Positions 14,250 through 24,710 of a stretch of 36,003 bases of DNA are shown here, piece by piece. This DNA comes from Thermoplasmata archaeon (GTDB lineage: Archaea; Thermoplasmatota; E2; DHVEG-1): the NCBI GenBank assembly GCA_020054495.1, contig JAHWGK010000030.1, positions 1-36,003 of the forward strand, given 5' to 3'. The translations under genes were made by a program, and so were the position numbers. The notes below the pieces were generated by a model. That model ran no database searches and was not told the DNA's origin. It was given only the letters and a program-made list of their open reading frames with translations. How positions within the stretch are numbered: position 1 is the stretch's first letter; every line of letters begins with the position of its first letter.

Positions 14250-15587
14250 ATGGTATTAGACGATTTAAGTGACTCCCTCAGGGGAACATTAAAGAAGATA
14301 GCTAATGCAGTTCATGTTGATTCAAAGCTTATAAAAGAAGTAGTTAGAGACATACAGCGAGCTCTATTACAAGCAGATATTAATGTTAAACTTGTCTTAG
14401 AACTATCAAAAAAAATTGAAAAACGTGCTTTACAGGAGAAACCACCCGCTGGAATGAGTAACCGAGAGCATGTAATTCATATTGTGTATGAAGAATTAGT
14501 AGAAATATTAGGAGAATCTAGAGAATTACCCATAAAAAAACAAATAATCATGATGGTTGGTCTCTATGGCCAGGGTAAAACAACAACCTGTGGGAAAATT
14601 GCAACATATTTTAAAAAGAAAGGACTCAGACCTGCCCTTATAGCTGGAGATGTCCATAGACCTGCTGCATATGAACAGTTAAAACAAATAGCAGACCAAG
14701 TTAAAGTACCGTTTTATGGAGCAAAAACTGAAAAAGATGCAGTAAAGGTAGTAAAAGATGGACTTAATAAATTTAAAAGAACAAGTGATGTAATAATTGT
14801 AGATACTTCTGGAAGACATAAACTTGAAGATAACCTAATTAACGAAATGAGAGAGATTTTTAAAACTACTAAACCCGATGAAAAACTACTTGTTATAGAT
14901 GCTGCTACTGGACAACAAGCTGGCCCTCAGGCAAAAGCATTCAATGATGCTATAGATATCACAGGTATTGTTCTAACAAAGCTAGATGGCACAGCTAAAG
15001 GCGGTGGTGCACTAAGTGCAGCAGCTGAGGTTGGAGCATCCATTGTTTTTATTGGTACTGGTGAACACGCTAGAGATTTTGAGAAGTTTGAACCTGCTGG
15101 ATTTATATCACGTTTACTTGGTATGGGCGATATAAAATCCTTGCTTGAGAAAGCTGAAGAAAGCTTAAAAGGTAAGGATGCAGAAAAAACTGCTAGACGT
15201 ATTATGTCTGGTAAATTTACCTTGCATGACATGTACGATCAAATGGACATGCTTTCCGGGATGGGGTCGCTGAGGAAAGTAGCAGAAATGCTCCCTGGCG
15301 GTTTTCCAGGTAAGGGCAAAGTAAAACAGGAAGACATGGATAGTACCGAAAATAAACTTCAGAAATTCCGCATTATTATGGATTCTATGACTGATGAAGA
15401 AATGAATGATCCAAGTATTGTTCGAGCTTCACGTATTAAGCGAATTGCAAGAGGGTCAGGTGTGGAAAATAGGAATGTAAAAGAATTGCTAAAGTATTAT
15501 AATATGACAAAACGAATGATGAAAGGGTTCTCTGGTAATCGAAAGATGAGGAAAAATCTGATGAAACAACTACAATTTGGAAAATAA
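14250..15587 (+). CDS. srp54: Signal recognition particle 54 kDa protein
   Basis: The GTPase of the signal recognition particle; it binds 7S RNA and signal sequences and docks with FtsY at the membrane. The N domain is at 1-95. The G domain has G1 GLYGQGKTT (104-112), DTSGR (185-189) and TKLDG (243-247). The methionine-rich M domain runs from about 300 (MLSGMGSLRKVAEMLPG, RIARGSG, MTKRMMKGF). At 445 residues it is full length with all motifs intact. The glycerate kinase frame begins inside its last codons, so the two genes are probably coupled. Confidence 0.97.
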   Translation: MVLDDLSDSLRGTLKKIANAVHVDSKLIKEVVRDIQRALLQADINVKLVLELSKKIEKRALQEKPPAGMSNREHVIHIVYEELVEILGESRELPIKKQIIMMVGLYGQGKTTTCGKIATYFKKKGLRPALIAGDVHRPAAYEQLKQIADQVKVPFYGAKTEKDAVKVVKDGLNKFKRTSDVIIVDTSGRHKLEDNLINEMREIFKTTKPDEKLLVIDAATGQQAGPQAKAFNDAIDITGIVLTKLDGTAKGGGALSAAAEVGASIVFIGTGEHARDFEKFEPAGFISRLLGMGDIKSLLEKAEESLKGKDAEKTARRIMSGKFTLHDMYDQMDMLSGMGSLRKVAEMLPGGFPGKGKVKQEDMDSTENKLQKFRIIMDSMTDEEMNDPSIVRASRIKRIARGSGVENRNVKELLKYYNMTKRMMKGFSGNRKMRKNLMKQLQFGK

Positions 15588-16950
15588 GCTATTTTTAGAT
15601 TTGAACATGTTGTTTAAAAACAAGGAACAAATAATTAATAATGGTCAAACTCCAGAGTTAAAAAAGACAAGAAAAGATATTCTTGATGTTCTAACTTCGG
15701 CTATTAATGCTGTTGACCCATATAACGCGGTTAAATCAAGGCTTGAAGATAAAAGCATTATTTTTGGATCTGAAACGATTGATATTTCTGATTTTAGAAA
15801 TATTTATTTAATTGGTTTTGGGAAAGCAAGCGTTGGTATGGGACAGGCGGTATGCGATTCTATTGAAATTAAAATGGGCGCTGTTGTTACAAATGATCCA
15901 AATACTAAAGTTCAATGTGATCATGTTTCAACTTATGTTGGAAGTCATCCTATACCTGATCAAAAAAGTATAGAGGGAGCTGAAAAAATTTTAGATATTG
16001 TTAAAAAATGTGATGAAAATGACCTTTTAATTGTTTTAATATCTGGTGGCGGCTCTTCACTTCTTACCAAACCAAAGGTCAGTCTAAAAGATTTACAGCA
16101 AACCACTAGTTTGCTTTTAAAATCAGGTGCCAACATAAATGAGATTAATACTATTCGTAAGCATCTTTCTTTTGTTAAAGGAGGGCAGCTTGCGTCTTCT
16201 GCTAAGTGTAAAATTATTTCTTTAATAATTTCAGATATAATCGGTGATCCAATTGAGTTTATCGCATCTGGTCCTACATGTCCAGATTCAACCACATATA
16301 CTGATGCACAAAACATCTTAAAAAAATACAAACTCTGGAAGAAATTGCCGTCTTCTGTTAGAACAGTAATAGATGAGGGCACCAAGGGGAAAATTCTTGA
16401 AACACCAAAAAAGAATGATCCAGTTTTTGATAATGTACTTAATATCATTGTTGCAAATAATGAAATCGCTTGCAGAGCTGCAAAGGATAAATCTGAAGAG
16501 CTTGGTTATAAAACAATTCTACTTACTACATCACTAGATGGTGAGGCAAAAGACGTTGGTAGGTATTTGACTGGAAAAGCAATAAATTATTCAATTGATG
16601 CAGAAAAAATGGTTTTTATTTCTGGAGGAGAAACCATAGTTAAAATTAAAGGCAATGGTAAAGGTGGTAGGAACCAAGAAATGGTTTTAGGAAGTGTTAA
16701 AGAAATTGCAAATAAAAAAGTAGTTTTTTCATCTTTTGCTACTGATGGAATTGATGGAATGAGTAATGCAGCAGGTGCTATTGCTGATGGTTATACCTTA
16801 GTTCGAGCAAATAACAAAGATTTGGATCCAAATAATTTTTTAAATGAGAATAATTCTTATGAATTTTTTAAAAAAATTGGTGATTTATTATTAACTGGTT
16901 CTACAGGTACAAATGTTATGGATATTCAAATAATTGTAAAAATAAGATAA
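15577..16950 (+). CDS. Glycerate 2-kinase (DUF4147/MOFRL family)
   Basis: It phosphorylates D-glycerate to 2-phosphoglycerate, the step that feeds the non-phosphorylating Entner-Doudoroff route of Thermoplasma-like archaea into lower glycolysis. The N-terminal glycerate-kinase domain has NIYLIGFGKASVGMG (70-84), GSHPIPD, LLIVLISGGGSSLL (150-163) and NTIRKHLSFVKGGQLA. The MOFRL end has GNGKGGRNQEMVL and FATDGIDG.SNAAGAIADG. The length of 457 is normal or slightly long. The start used is TTG 15577, overlapping SRP54 by 11 bases; ATG 15607 would give 447 residues and is equally plausible. Older annotations call this family hydroxypyruvate reductase. Confidence 0.9.
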   Translation: MENKLFLDLNMLFKNKEQIINNGQTPELKKTRKDILDVLTSAINAVDPYNAVKSRLEDKSIIFGSETIDISDFRNIYLIGFGKASVGMGQAVCDSIEIKMGAVVTNDPNTKVQCDHVSTYVGSHPIPDQKSIEGAEKILDIVKKCDENDLLIVLISGGGSSLLTKPKVSLKDLQQTTSLLLKSGANINEINTIRKHLSFVKGGQLASSAKCKIISLIISDIIGDPIEFIASGPTCPDSTTYTDAQNILKKYKLWKKLPSSVRTVIDEGTKGKILETPKKNDPVFDNVLNIIVANNEIACRAAKDKSEELGYKTILLTTSLDGEAKDVGRYLTGKAINYSIDAEKMVFISGGETIVKIKGNGKGGRNQEMVLGSVKEIANKKVVFSSFATDGIDGMSNAAGAIADGYTLVRANNKDLDPNNFLNENNSYEFFKKIGDLLLTGSTGTNVMDIQIIVKIR

Positions 16951-17056
16951 AAATATGATAAAAAATATAAACCACAAAGTATATAAATAAATGAATCCCA
17001 TATAATTATTAAATTATTAATAGGAATACAATATTCGTATTACCGGAGATAATACT

Positions 17057-20000
17057 ATGAAGTTAAAGATAATAGCAAAAAAATCCATTGCTATATTTTC
17101 TGTTTTACTCCTTATCTTGAGTTTAAATATTTCAACAAATGTATCTGCTAAACTTGAAATAGATGACGATTGTGGTGTTGCATATGATGAATTCGAAGAT
17201 GCTGTCTCAATTTTTCCAGATAATTGTACATATGATTCTCTTAATAGAAGTGTAATTTTAGAATATGAACCTCTTCCATTTGTGTATAATCATAAAGAAA
17301 CGCCAGGTAATATTGAAGCATGGTATGATGATCAACCTTTTTTTGCGCCAGGTGGAGATTTATTTACAATTCTTTCAGCAATAACAAACCCAAATATATT
17401 ACAAAACGCTCCAACAGCATATGAATTTACTGTTACTGATTTATCAACAATTGATGAAGAAGGAGATGATAAATATTTTGAAACAGTATCTGCAGTTAGC
17501 AGAACTTTTAATTATGTTTACCATCCATTACATCTTTTCCAAATTCAAATAGATGAAAATATCGATCGTTTGGATAAATTTACAGTTGATTGGTATTCAG
17601 GACTATATGATAATAAAGCTTATGTTGAAGAAATCATAATGTATATGTGGGCTTATGGAAATCATATTTCCCGGTGGGAAAAAATTGGAAGCCTAGAATA
17701 TACTGAAGATAACATCAACAATGACTCAATATATTATGAAGAAGAAGCAAAAAAATTCATTAGTGAAGATGGAATAATTAATATTTTAATTATTGGAAAA
17801 CCAACTCCGGGCATGGATCCAGTTGAACCAGCAATATTATCTTCAGATTTTGTCCAAGTAGAACTATCGACTAAAGAGGGATACAATCCAAATGGTTATG
17901 TCATTTCTGATACTATCACCCCAACTCCAGCTAAGTTTTTTGGATGGGAAAGTATCATTTGGGAAAGCTCAAGACCCACTGAAGATTCAAATGTTAAAAT
18001 TCAGGTTTTAGATAGCACTGAAAATGTAATAGAGTCATTAGATGGTAATTCTAATGGTTTTTCAACTTCTCCTATTGATTTGTCATCTTTAGGATCAAGT
18101 TATCCGGAGATTAAATTAAAAGGTATACTACATTCAGAAAAATATGATATTACTCCTCGATTGTATAGTTGGGCTGTTTTATGGCAAACAATCGAAGGTT
18201 TTCATGATAGTTTTATTTATGATTTTAGAATCGAAACAAGTAATGGAGTTAAAATCGAAAATGGAGATATAAAAATTAGTGAATTCTATAGCGATTGGCC
18301 TATATTTGGAAAGAACCCTGCCAACACTAGATCTTACGTTGGATCAGATGTAGAATATAAGGGTAACAAAACTTATTGGCAAACATATATAAATAAGGAT
18401 ATCGGCGGATGGTTCCGTAGTCCTGTTATGAGTAATGGCCGTGTTTATATTAGTGCCAATGACAAAAAAATATACTCATTCAATCTTTCACTTGATCCAG
18501 TTCATGATGATGAATCAGCCTATTCACCTGTTGATGAAAGTAGTCCTAATTATAATGTAGAAACAGCTGTTGCTGTTAGTGATGGATATGTTATTGTTGG
18601 TAATAGTACGCTTGATAGTATTAATGAAATTTATGCTCTTAATAGCACCAATTTATCTGAGAAAATATGGAGTAAAACTATTGGTGATGGAAAAGATATT
18701 TGTTATTCAGCAGCTCCAACCATTTCAAATGGTAAAGTATATATTACAGCATGGTCCGGAAAATTTGCCAATTCACCAATAGTATCTCGTTTGGTTGACA
18801 AACTTAATGCATTATCAGGGTATACATTACTAAATAACAAGTTAATTGCATTAGATATTACTAATGATGGAAATGAAATCTGGGAGGCTGTTGATTTACC
18901 TACCGCAAGTCTTTCCACACCAGCTGTAGACAATGGATTGATCTTTGTTGGTTGTGATAATATCGATGGACCAAGCACATTTGCATTTGATGAAGAAACA
19001 GGAGAAGAAATTTGGAATGCAAGTGTTGGATCTGTTGGAAGAGCAGCTCCTGTAGTTGTTGATGGTAAAGATAGTAAGATAGTAATTTTTGTTGTTAGGG
19101 AACAATCTCTTTTTTCATTATTCAATGGAACAGATAAAGTCATTGCACTTAACGCTTATGACGGTTCAATGTTATGGAATTTTACACTTGGAAATCAATC
19201 AACGCTTTTTAGAAACGCTGGTTTAACCCTTAGGAATTTCACAAATTTAAAAGCTACTTCTCAACCTGCTGCAACACCTGCTTTCTTTGATGATACTGTA
19301 TATGTCATGTCTGCAAATGGGAAGCTATTTGCTTTAGATGTCAATACAGGATTAGAAAAATGGAGTTTTGATGAATCAGCATCATCAGCTTATCACACTG
19401 CATCACCAGTAGTAGTTGATGATACTGTTTATATTACCTCACAGGGATCTCATTTATATGCAATTAATTCTAACAATGGTGAATTAATTATGGATTACCC
19501 TATAATCTATGAAGGATATACAGATTTTCTGGCCTATCTTTATGCATCTCCTATTGTAACAGATGGGTTAGTTGTTGTCAGTATTTTAGAGTGGCTGCTT
19601 ACTGGAGAATTTTATGGTCACTTAATGTGTCTTGGAGAATATACACGTAATTCTATTGGTAAAGTATATTCAGTACCGATACACGTCCAGAAAGATAAAT
19701 GGTGGAATACTTTCAATGCAACAACACAAAACGCCGAGGAAAATAATACTATAAAGTTTAGTATTCTTGATGAAAATAATAATCCAATACATGGTTTGGA
19801 AAATCTTGATGGGGATGATAACGACATTTCAGATATTTCTGCTAATGTAATTAAACTATGTGCAGAACTCGAAATTGTTAATGTATCAGAAGCTCATCCA
19901 ATATTGGAAGATTGGAAAATATCCTGGACTACTGAAAAAAATCCACCTATTTTTAATGAAAAGAGCTTCAAGCCGGATCCAAGTGGATGGATCAATACAA

Positions 20001-21325
20001 ACACCCCTGTTTTTACAATTAAAGTTTACGATAATTGGCCTGGTTTGAATGTTGATACCGCTAGATTCCGAGTAACATATACTTCAGATGAAAAATCTGA
20101 TTGGATTGCCGCAGAGTGTACTGGAGTAAATGGAACTAAAAGTAATCAGACAATTACAGCAAACCTGTCAAAGTTAAATATTAATGGCGATGATCTAACA
20201 TTGAAAAGTATAGAAATCTCCATTAAAGATCTATCAGGTAACGAAGGAACATTTACACTTGAAGAACAATTCAAATTGGATCAACTAAAACCAACATCAC
20301 GGATAGATAATAAACTTTCAACTCATTACAATACACCAGTAATCATAAATGGTAATGCAACTGATCCGGGAGATCCCGATGTAAATAAAAGTGGAGTAAA
20401 ATCAGTAGCACTATACTATAGATTAAAAGGAGAAACTGAATGGATATTTTATCGTTCAGATGATACATACTATAATTGGGAATTTGAGAGAGATACAAGC
20501 GGTATTTATGAAGTTTGCACTATTGCAACAGACAAAGCAGGAAATGTGGAGGAATTCCCAGACGAAGGCGAATCATTTATTTTAGATATGAATGAACCAT
20601 CTAAGCCAATGTTTGATGAAGAGTATTCATTTAATATATTACCAGAATTTTTTATCACGTTTGAAGATGACTATGAACTGGAAAGAATAGAATACAAACT
20701 TAATTTCCATGGAACTGAAGAATGGATAAATATTAGTGACAACATCAATGACAACATAACTATAGGAGAATGGAGTCTCAGTCAAAATGATTGGGATACA
20801 ATGGTTGAAGATGTAAAATACTATATGTATTTCAGAATAACTGACATCTGTGGCAATCAATATGAAACACCTTCAGAAAATGAAGCACTCATAATCATAA
20901 AAGATATAACATCACCGATTGCAAATATCACACTAGATCTATCTGATTTTGAAGAAGGCAGCTGGAAGGATACATTTACTATAATAGCTGATGTTCCAGA
21001 TGACACAGAATTTGATTTTATTAGTTTAGAGTATTCGTATTCAACAGATAAAGATGAATGGAGCTCATGGGAACAATGTGGAGAAAAAATTAACGCAACC
21101 AATGCACCGTACGAATGGGTTTTTACAGCAGAGGAAGGAAGCGGATACTACAAACTAAAAACAAAAATCTGGGATGCAGCAGGTAATGTCGCTGAATCAC
21201 CTGAAGAAATAGTAAATGTAACCTTATTCCCAACAGCTCTGGTAACCCTAATGATAGTTCTAATTGTGATTCTACTAGTAATCACATTTTTTGTTATCAT
21301 AAAAATGAAAAAGAAAAAAGAGTAA
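17057..21325 (+). CDS. Giant membrane-anchored extracellular beta-propeller protein
   Basis: This 1422-residue exported protein has a signal peptide (1-32). Residues about 35-430 are a beta-rich region with GKPTPGMD and a discoidin-like feel but no firm family. Then come PQQ-type propeller repeats at about 440-880 (SPVMSNGRVYIS, APTISNGKVYIT, TPAVDNGLIFVG, TPAFFDDTVYVM, SPVVVDDTVYIT, each with ALD..TG..W). Several Ig-like or cadherin-like modules follow (IKDLSGNEGTF, TDKAGNVEEF, DAAGNVAESP), and a single C-terminal membrane helix (about 1394-1416) ends in KMKKKKE. This places the whole body outside the cell. It could be a surface-layer-associated binding protein; no enzyme motif is seen. A ggag lies 12 bases before the ATG. 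Confidence 0.85.
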   Translation: MKLKIIAKKSIAIFSVLLLILSLNISTNVSAKLEIDDDCGVAYDEFEDAVSIFPDNCTYDSLNRSVILEYEPLPFVYNHKETPGNIEAWYDDQPFFAPGGDLFTILSAITNPNILQNAPTAYEFTVTDLSTIDEEGDDKYFETVSAVSRTFNYVYHPLHLFQIQIDENIDRLDKFTVDWYSGLYDNKAYVEEIIMYMWAYGNHISRWEKIGSLEYTEDNINNDSIYYEEEAKKFISEDGIINILIIGKPTPGMDPVEPAILSSDFVQVELSTKEGYNPNGYVISDTITPTPAKFFGWESIIWESSRPTEDSNVKIQVLDSTENVIESLDGNSNGFSTSPIDLSSLGSSYPEIKLKGILHSEKYDITPRLYSWAVLWQTIEGFHDSFIYDFRIETSNGVKIENGDIKISEFYSDWPIFGKNPANTRSYVGSDVEYKGNKTYWQTYINKDIGGWFRSPVMSNGRVYISANDKKIYSFNLSLDPVHDDESAYSPVDESSPNYNVETAVAVSDGYVIVGNSTLDSINEIYALNSTNLSEKIWSKTIGDGKDICYSAAPTISNGKVYITAWSGKFANSPIVSRLVDKLNALSGYTLLNNKLIALDITNDGNEIWEAVDLPTASLSTPAVDNGLIFVGCDNIDGPSTFAFDEETGEEIWNASVGSVGRAAPVVVDGKDSKIVIFVVREQSLFSLFNGTDKVIALNAYDGSMLWNFTLGNQSTLFRNAGLTLRNFTNLKATSQPAATPAFFDDTVYVMSANGKLFALDVNTGLEKWSFDESASSAYHTASPVVVDDTVYITSQGSHLYAINSNNGELIMDYPIIYEGYTDFLAYLYASPIVTDGLVVVSILEWLLTGEFYGHLMCLGEYTRNSIGKVYSVPIHVQKDKWWNTFNATTQNAEENNTIKFSILDENNNPIHGLENLDGDDNDISDISANVIKLCAELEIVNVSEAHPILEDWKISWTTEKNPPIFNEKSFKPDPSGWINTNTPVFTIKVYDNWPGLNVDTARFRVTYTSDEKSDWIAAECTGVNGTKSNQTITANLSKLNINGDDLTLKSIEISIKDLSGNEGTFTLEEQFKLDQLKPTSRIDNKLSTHYNTPVIINGNATDPGDPDVNKSGVKSVALYYRLKGETEWIFYRSDDTYYNWEFERDTSGIYEVCTIATDKAGNVEEFPDEGESFILDMNEPSKPMFDEEYSFNILPEFFITFEDDYELERIEYKLNFHGTEEWINISDNINDNITIGEWSLSQNDWDTMVEDVKYYMYFRITDICGNQYETPSENEALIIIKDITSPIANITLDLSDFEEGSWKDTFTIIADVPDDTEFDFISLEYSYSTDKDEWSSWEQCGEKINATNAPYEWVFTAEEGSGYYKLKTKIWDAAGNVAESPEEIVNVTLFPTALVTLMIVLIVILLVITFFVIIKMKKKKE

Positions 21326-21341
21326 ACATCTTTTTTCAATT

Positions 21342-22319
21342 TTATTTATCTATATCCTCTATTTTATAATGTGAAAAAATCTCATCTGAGAGAACATCTA
21401 TTCCTTCACCGGTCTCACAAGAAACTTTTAGATTTTTCGAACTTGTTTTCTTTCTGTCAACCTTGTTTTCGACTATTATTAATGAAGAAGAACTAAACAT
21501 TTTTTTAATATGGGATAAAAGATGCATTTGATCCTCCAAAGAATAACCGCAAGTCTCAGAAGCATCAATTACAAAAACAATTATATCCGCAAGATTACTA
21601 AGAGCTGCAAGAGCTTGTTTTTCTATTTCATTTCTCTCAGAAAGTGGTCTATCCAAAAGACCTGGTGTATCAATTATTTGAAAACGTTTTGTAACATATT
21701 TTTCTTTTCTTTCACTGTGACCTACATGAACCTCTTTTGTGGTAAATGGATATTGTGCAATCTTTGGTTTTGCTGAAGAAAGACGTCTTAAAATAGAAGA
21801 TTTACCTACATTTGGATAACCTGCAATAACAACCGTCGGAATGTCATGAATATCTGGAAATTTTTTCATAATGTTTTGCGCTTCAGCAAGGGCAACTAGT
21901 TCTCCATCAATTTGTTTTATCACACTTGAGATTCGGCCATATATCTCATGTTGTTTTTGAATTAAAAAATCGATGTTTTTAGATTTTTTTAATGCCTTTG
22001 ATTGTTTTGAATAAATCATTTGACAAGTTTTTCTAGCCCAATCAACAGCACCAAGTGATTTCTTCAGTTTATTAATGTCTATTTTAATATCAATAATTTC
22101 CTGGTAAAAAGACGGTAAGTTTTCAATAGATGGAAATTTTTTCACATATTGCTCAAGGGCTGAAATAATACTTGTTGAAAAAGAATCTGTTCTTGAAATA
22201 ATAGTTTTCTTTTTCTTATATATCGCGCTTCTATCAATAATTTGAATTTTCTTGGCTTTTTTAAATGATCTTTCTAATAGTTGTTCAGCCGAAAGAACAA
22301 TTGGTAACTTTCTAAACAT
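21342..22319 (-). CDS. NOG1-family ribosome-associated GTPase
   Basis: A 325-residue OBG-type GTPase of the archaeal NOG1 group, linked to large ribosomal subunit assembly. The N-terminal 160 residues form the helical NOG1-specific domain. The G domain follows with G1 GYPNVGKSS (167-175), the switch PFTTKEVHVG (191-200), DTPG (217-220) and NKVD (285-288). It is shorter than the eukaryotic form, as usual in archaea, and lacks a TGS domain. It converges with the giant propeller gene, with a 16-base gap. Confidence 0.93.
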   Translation of the reverse strand: MFRKLPIVLSAEQLLERSFKKAKKIQIIDRSAIYKKKKTIISRTDSFSTSIISALEQYVKKFPSIENLPSFYQEIIDIKIDINKLKKSLGAVDWARKTCQMIYSKQSKALKKSKNIDFLIQKQHEIYGRISSVIKQIDGELVALAEAQNIMKKFPDIHDIPTVVIAGYPNVGKSSILRRLSSAKPKIAQYPFTTKEVHVGHSERKEKYVTKRFQIIDTPGLLDRPLSERNEIEKQALAALSNLADIIVFVIDASETCGYSLEDQMHLLSHIKKMFSSSSLIIVENKVDRKKTSSKNLKVSCETGEGIDVLSDEIFSHYKIEDIDK

Positions 22320-22485
22320 AATAATTGAAAAACTTTATGTAATAACTATAAATTAACTTGTTGGCCACAATTTTTCTAAATCTAAATTATTAATACTTTT
22401 AGCTCTTGCAACTGATAAAATTTGAATAAAATGCATTTATGTTGAAAAATTAATATATCAAAAGGGAAAAAAAAGAAAGACAGTT

Positions 22486-22671
22486 TTATATTTCTATTGG
22501 TGCAATGACATAGGGACGAGGATAAGGTCCCAAATGTACAGAACCACAGTTTGTACAAATTTTATTTCCATATTTACATAAATGATATTCGTGATTATTA
22601 TAATCTTTACAAAACCATTCTTCTTTTTCAAATTCCATTTTTCCCATCCTAAATACAGTATTACAAATCAA
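22486..22671 (-). CDS. Small zinc-ribbon-like protein
   Basis: A 61-residue protein with Cys21, His30, Cys32 and a CTNC pair (Cys39, Cys42), probably one zinc site, and a proline-rich end (GPYPRPYVIAP). Three in-frame ATGs (22671, 22647, 22638) are possible starts. The aggatggg purine stretch before 22638 makes the shortest form, MEFEKEEWF, attractive. No function is known, and no neighbour is close enough for an operon. Confidence 0.55.
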   Translation of the reverse strand: MICNTVFRMGKMEFEKEEWFCKDYNNHEYHLCKYGNKICTNCGSVHLGPYPRPYVIAPIEI

Positions 22672-22872
22672 CTAATTGTTTATAGACTTCTTCTTAACAA
22701 CTGTTTATTTTTTTAAAAATAATAATTGTTGTTTATCAATATCATATGGTATTTTTAATAGAATCCAATCGATATTAATCCATTTAAGTAATTATCCTAA
22801 AAAAAAACTTCGAAGTTGAAACTGTATCATTATATAAAATTTGAAAAAAATATAAATATTTCAATAAGATAA

Positions 22873-24174
22873 TTATTTCTTTGCTTTTGAAAGTTGTTTA
22901 ATAGCTTTTATTATTGTTTCGATTTCCTCTTCAGTATTATAAAAATGAAATGTGATTCGTACATGACCTCCATACTTATCAAGAACATCAAGAAATCTCA
23001 TAAGAGGAATAGTACAATGATGACCTGCACGAGTTAAAATATTCCATTCCTTTGCTAAAGCTGATGATAGCTCTGAACATTTCCAACCATCAAGATTAAA
23101 TGTTACAGTTCCACCAATATATGCTGAATCCTCAGGTACATATATATGGATGTTATGTATCTCACGGATGCCCTCTAGAAGCTGATTTGTCAATAAATGC
23201 TCTCTTTTTTTAATCGCATTTAAACCAATTTCATTTGAAACATATTTTGCAGCTCTACCCAGACCAATAAAACCAACAATATTTGGTGTACCCGCATCAA
23301 AACGTTTAGAAGGTATATCAGAAATAAGTTCCCAATCATTAATAGTAACATCTGATACTATTCCACCACCAAGTTCCATAACTGCCATCTTCATAATAAG
23401 ATCTTTTTTAATATAAAGACCACCAGTACCAGAAGGACCAAGTGGTCCCTTATGACCAGAAAAACCATAAAAGTCACATCCCAAATCATAAACATCAACT
23501 GGTAAATGTCCTGGACCTTGCGATCCATCAATATATACAAAAGCTTCAGGATTCTTCTCCTTAATTGCTTTAATTATTTCCTTAACAGGATGAATTGTTC
23601 CCATACTGTTAGATACATGTTGAAATGCAACGAATTTTACATTCTCATCAACAGCATTATAAAAAGTTTCAGGTTGCAATATTCCATCATTAGTCGGTTC
23701 TAAAATATTTAAATTAATACCTTTATTCTTTGCAAGTCGCATCCAAGGCATAAAATTTGCATGATGTTCCATAACTGTAGTAACTATCTTATCATTTTTC
23801 TGCCATTTTACTAATGGATTACCATAATCAAAAGTACCATTATTTCTCTCAAGAGGAGGATGCTCAAGAGCATATGCAACTATATTTGAAGCATTGGTTA
23901 AATTTCTTGTAAAAACCAATTCTTCCATCTTACAGTTAAGTAAAAGTTTAGCAGTATTTTGACGTGCAAGGTCAAAATTCTTGGTTGCTTCTACAGCTAG
24001 TTTATAACCTCCTCTACTAACATTAGTACAAAATTTTAAACAATATTCATTCATTGCTTCCATAACAGGTATAGGAATTGGTGTCGTTGAACCATTATCT
24101 ACATATATACAGCTTTTTAACATTGGGATATGTTCTCTTACATCTTCAACTGAAAGTTTATTTTTATTTGTCAC
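22873..24174 (-). CDS. SufS/CsdA-type cysteine desulfurase-like aminotransferase V
   Basis: A 433-residue PLP enzyme of the class V group. VDNGSTTPIP (25-34), TRNLTNASN (89-97) and EHHANFMPW (136-144) match group II cysteine desulfurases. The PLP lysine is Lys242 (FSGHKGPLGPSG). The sulfur-accepting Cys387 sits in RAGHHC, as in SufS. It would take sulfur from cysteine for iron-sulfur clusters or thio-modification, probably with a partner. No SufBCD or SufE/U gene is visible in the window, so the acceptor is unknown. The start is GTG 24174 after a gggggaaa ribosome binding site. Confidence 0.85.
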   Translation of the reverse strand: MTNKNKLSVEDVREHIPMLKSCIYVDNGSTTPIPIPVMEAMNEYCLKFCTNVSRGGYKLAVEATKNFDLARQNTAKLLLNCKMEELVFTRNLTNASNIVAYALEHPPLERNNGTFDYGNPLVKWQKNDKIVTTVMEHHANFMPWMRLAKNKGINLNILEPTNDGILQPETFYNAVDENVKFVAFQHVSNSMGTIHPVKEIIKAIKEKNPEAFVYIDGSQGPGHLPVDVYDLGCDFYGFSGHKGPLGPSGTGGLYIKKDLIMKMAVMELGGGIVSDVTINDWELISDIPSKRFDAGTPNIVGFIGLGRAAKYVSNEIGLNAIKKREHLLTNQLLEGIREIHNIHIYVPEDSAYIGGTVTFNLDGWKCSELSSALAKEWNILTRAGHHCTIPLMRFLDVLDKYGGHVRITFHFYNTEEEIETIIKAIKQLSKAKK

Positions 24175-24381
24175 AATATTTTCCCCCTAAAAGTTTACAA
24201 GTTATCTTTTAAATTTTTATTATTATTTTCCGAAAGGAGATTCCTATATTATTTAGGTCTTTAAAAATCAATCCCTTTTTAATTAGGTGTGCAAAAACAA
24301 TTTAGGCCTAATAATTATTATATATTTTATATTATAAATTCTGAATTAATTGGATGGTATGTTTTATTTTAAATAATGGGA

Positions 24382-24422
24382 TTAAATTATCCTTATTTTT
24401 ATCGTTATTAGTTAAATTATCC
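24382..24422 (+). promoter_or_regulatory. Direct repeat TTAAATTATCC upstream of the winged-helix/ribK operon
   Basis: The 11-mer ttaaattatcc occurs at 24382-24392 and again at 24412-24422, exactly 30 bases apart (about three helical turns), just upstream of the TATA-like stretch at about 24441-24448. The spacing and position suit an operator or activator site for the helix-turn-helix proteins encoded downstream. Confidence 0.35.
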
Positions 24423-24468
24423 GAAACGCTTAACTCGGAGTTTAAGATATTTATATATTGGTAAATTC

Positions 24469-24696
24469 ATGGATGAAGGATATATTCTTTCAAATAAATT
24501 TAGAAGAGCAATATTTGATGGACTTGCATCAGGCGAAACAGATATCGATAGAATTGCAAAAAAACATCGAATAATTCGTAATGTAGCAAGAAGAGTTGCA
24601 GATGACTTTATAAGTGGTGGAATATTGGAGAAAAAAGGCAATAACTATATTCTCACAAAAGAAGGAGAAAAAATAGCAGCAAATATAAGAGGATAA
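24469..24696 (+). CDS. Small winged-helix DNA-binding protein
   Basis: A 75-residue protein that is almost entirely a winged helix. DIDRIAKKHRIIRNVARRVADDFISGG (26-52) is the helix-turn-helix, and ILEKKGNNYILTKEGEKIAANI (53-74) is the wing with its closing helix. A TATA-like tttaagat about 25 bases upstream of the ATG implies a leaderless start. It is followed after 14 bases by riboflavin kinase, with a strong ribosome binding site between them, so the two are co-transcribed. A role in regulating this operon is inference. Confidence 0.8.
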   Translation: MDEGYILSNKFRRAIFDGLASGETDIDRIAKKHRIIRNVARRVADDFISGGILEKKGNNYILTKEGEKIAANIRG

Positions 24697-24710
24697 AGGG
24701 AGGTAAATTC

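Noticed and set aside
15960-16448. 162-codon minus-strand frame
   Set aside because: It is antisense to the conserved part of glycerate 2-kinase and has no motif or ribosome binding site.
24302-24311. TTAGGCCTAA palindrome with nearby TTAGG repeats
   Set aside because: Ten bases in AT-rich DNA, with neighbouring copies only partly similar; too weak to call an operator.
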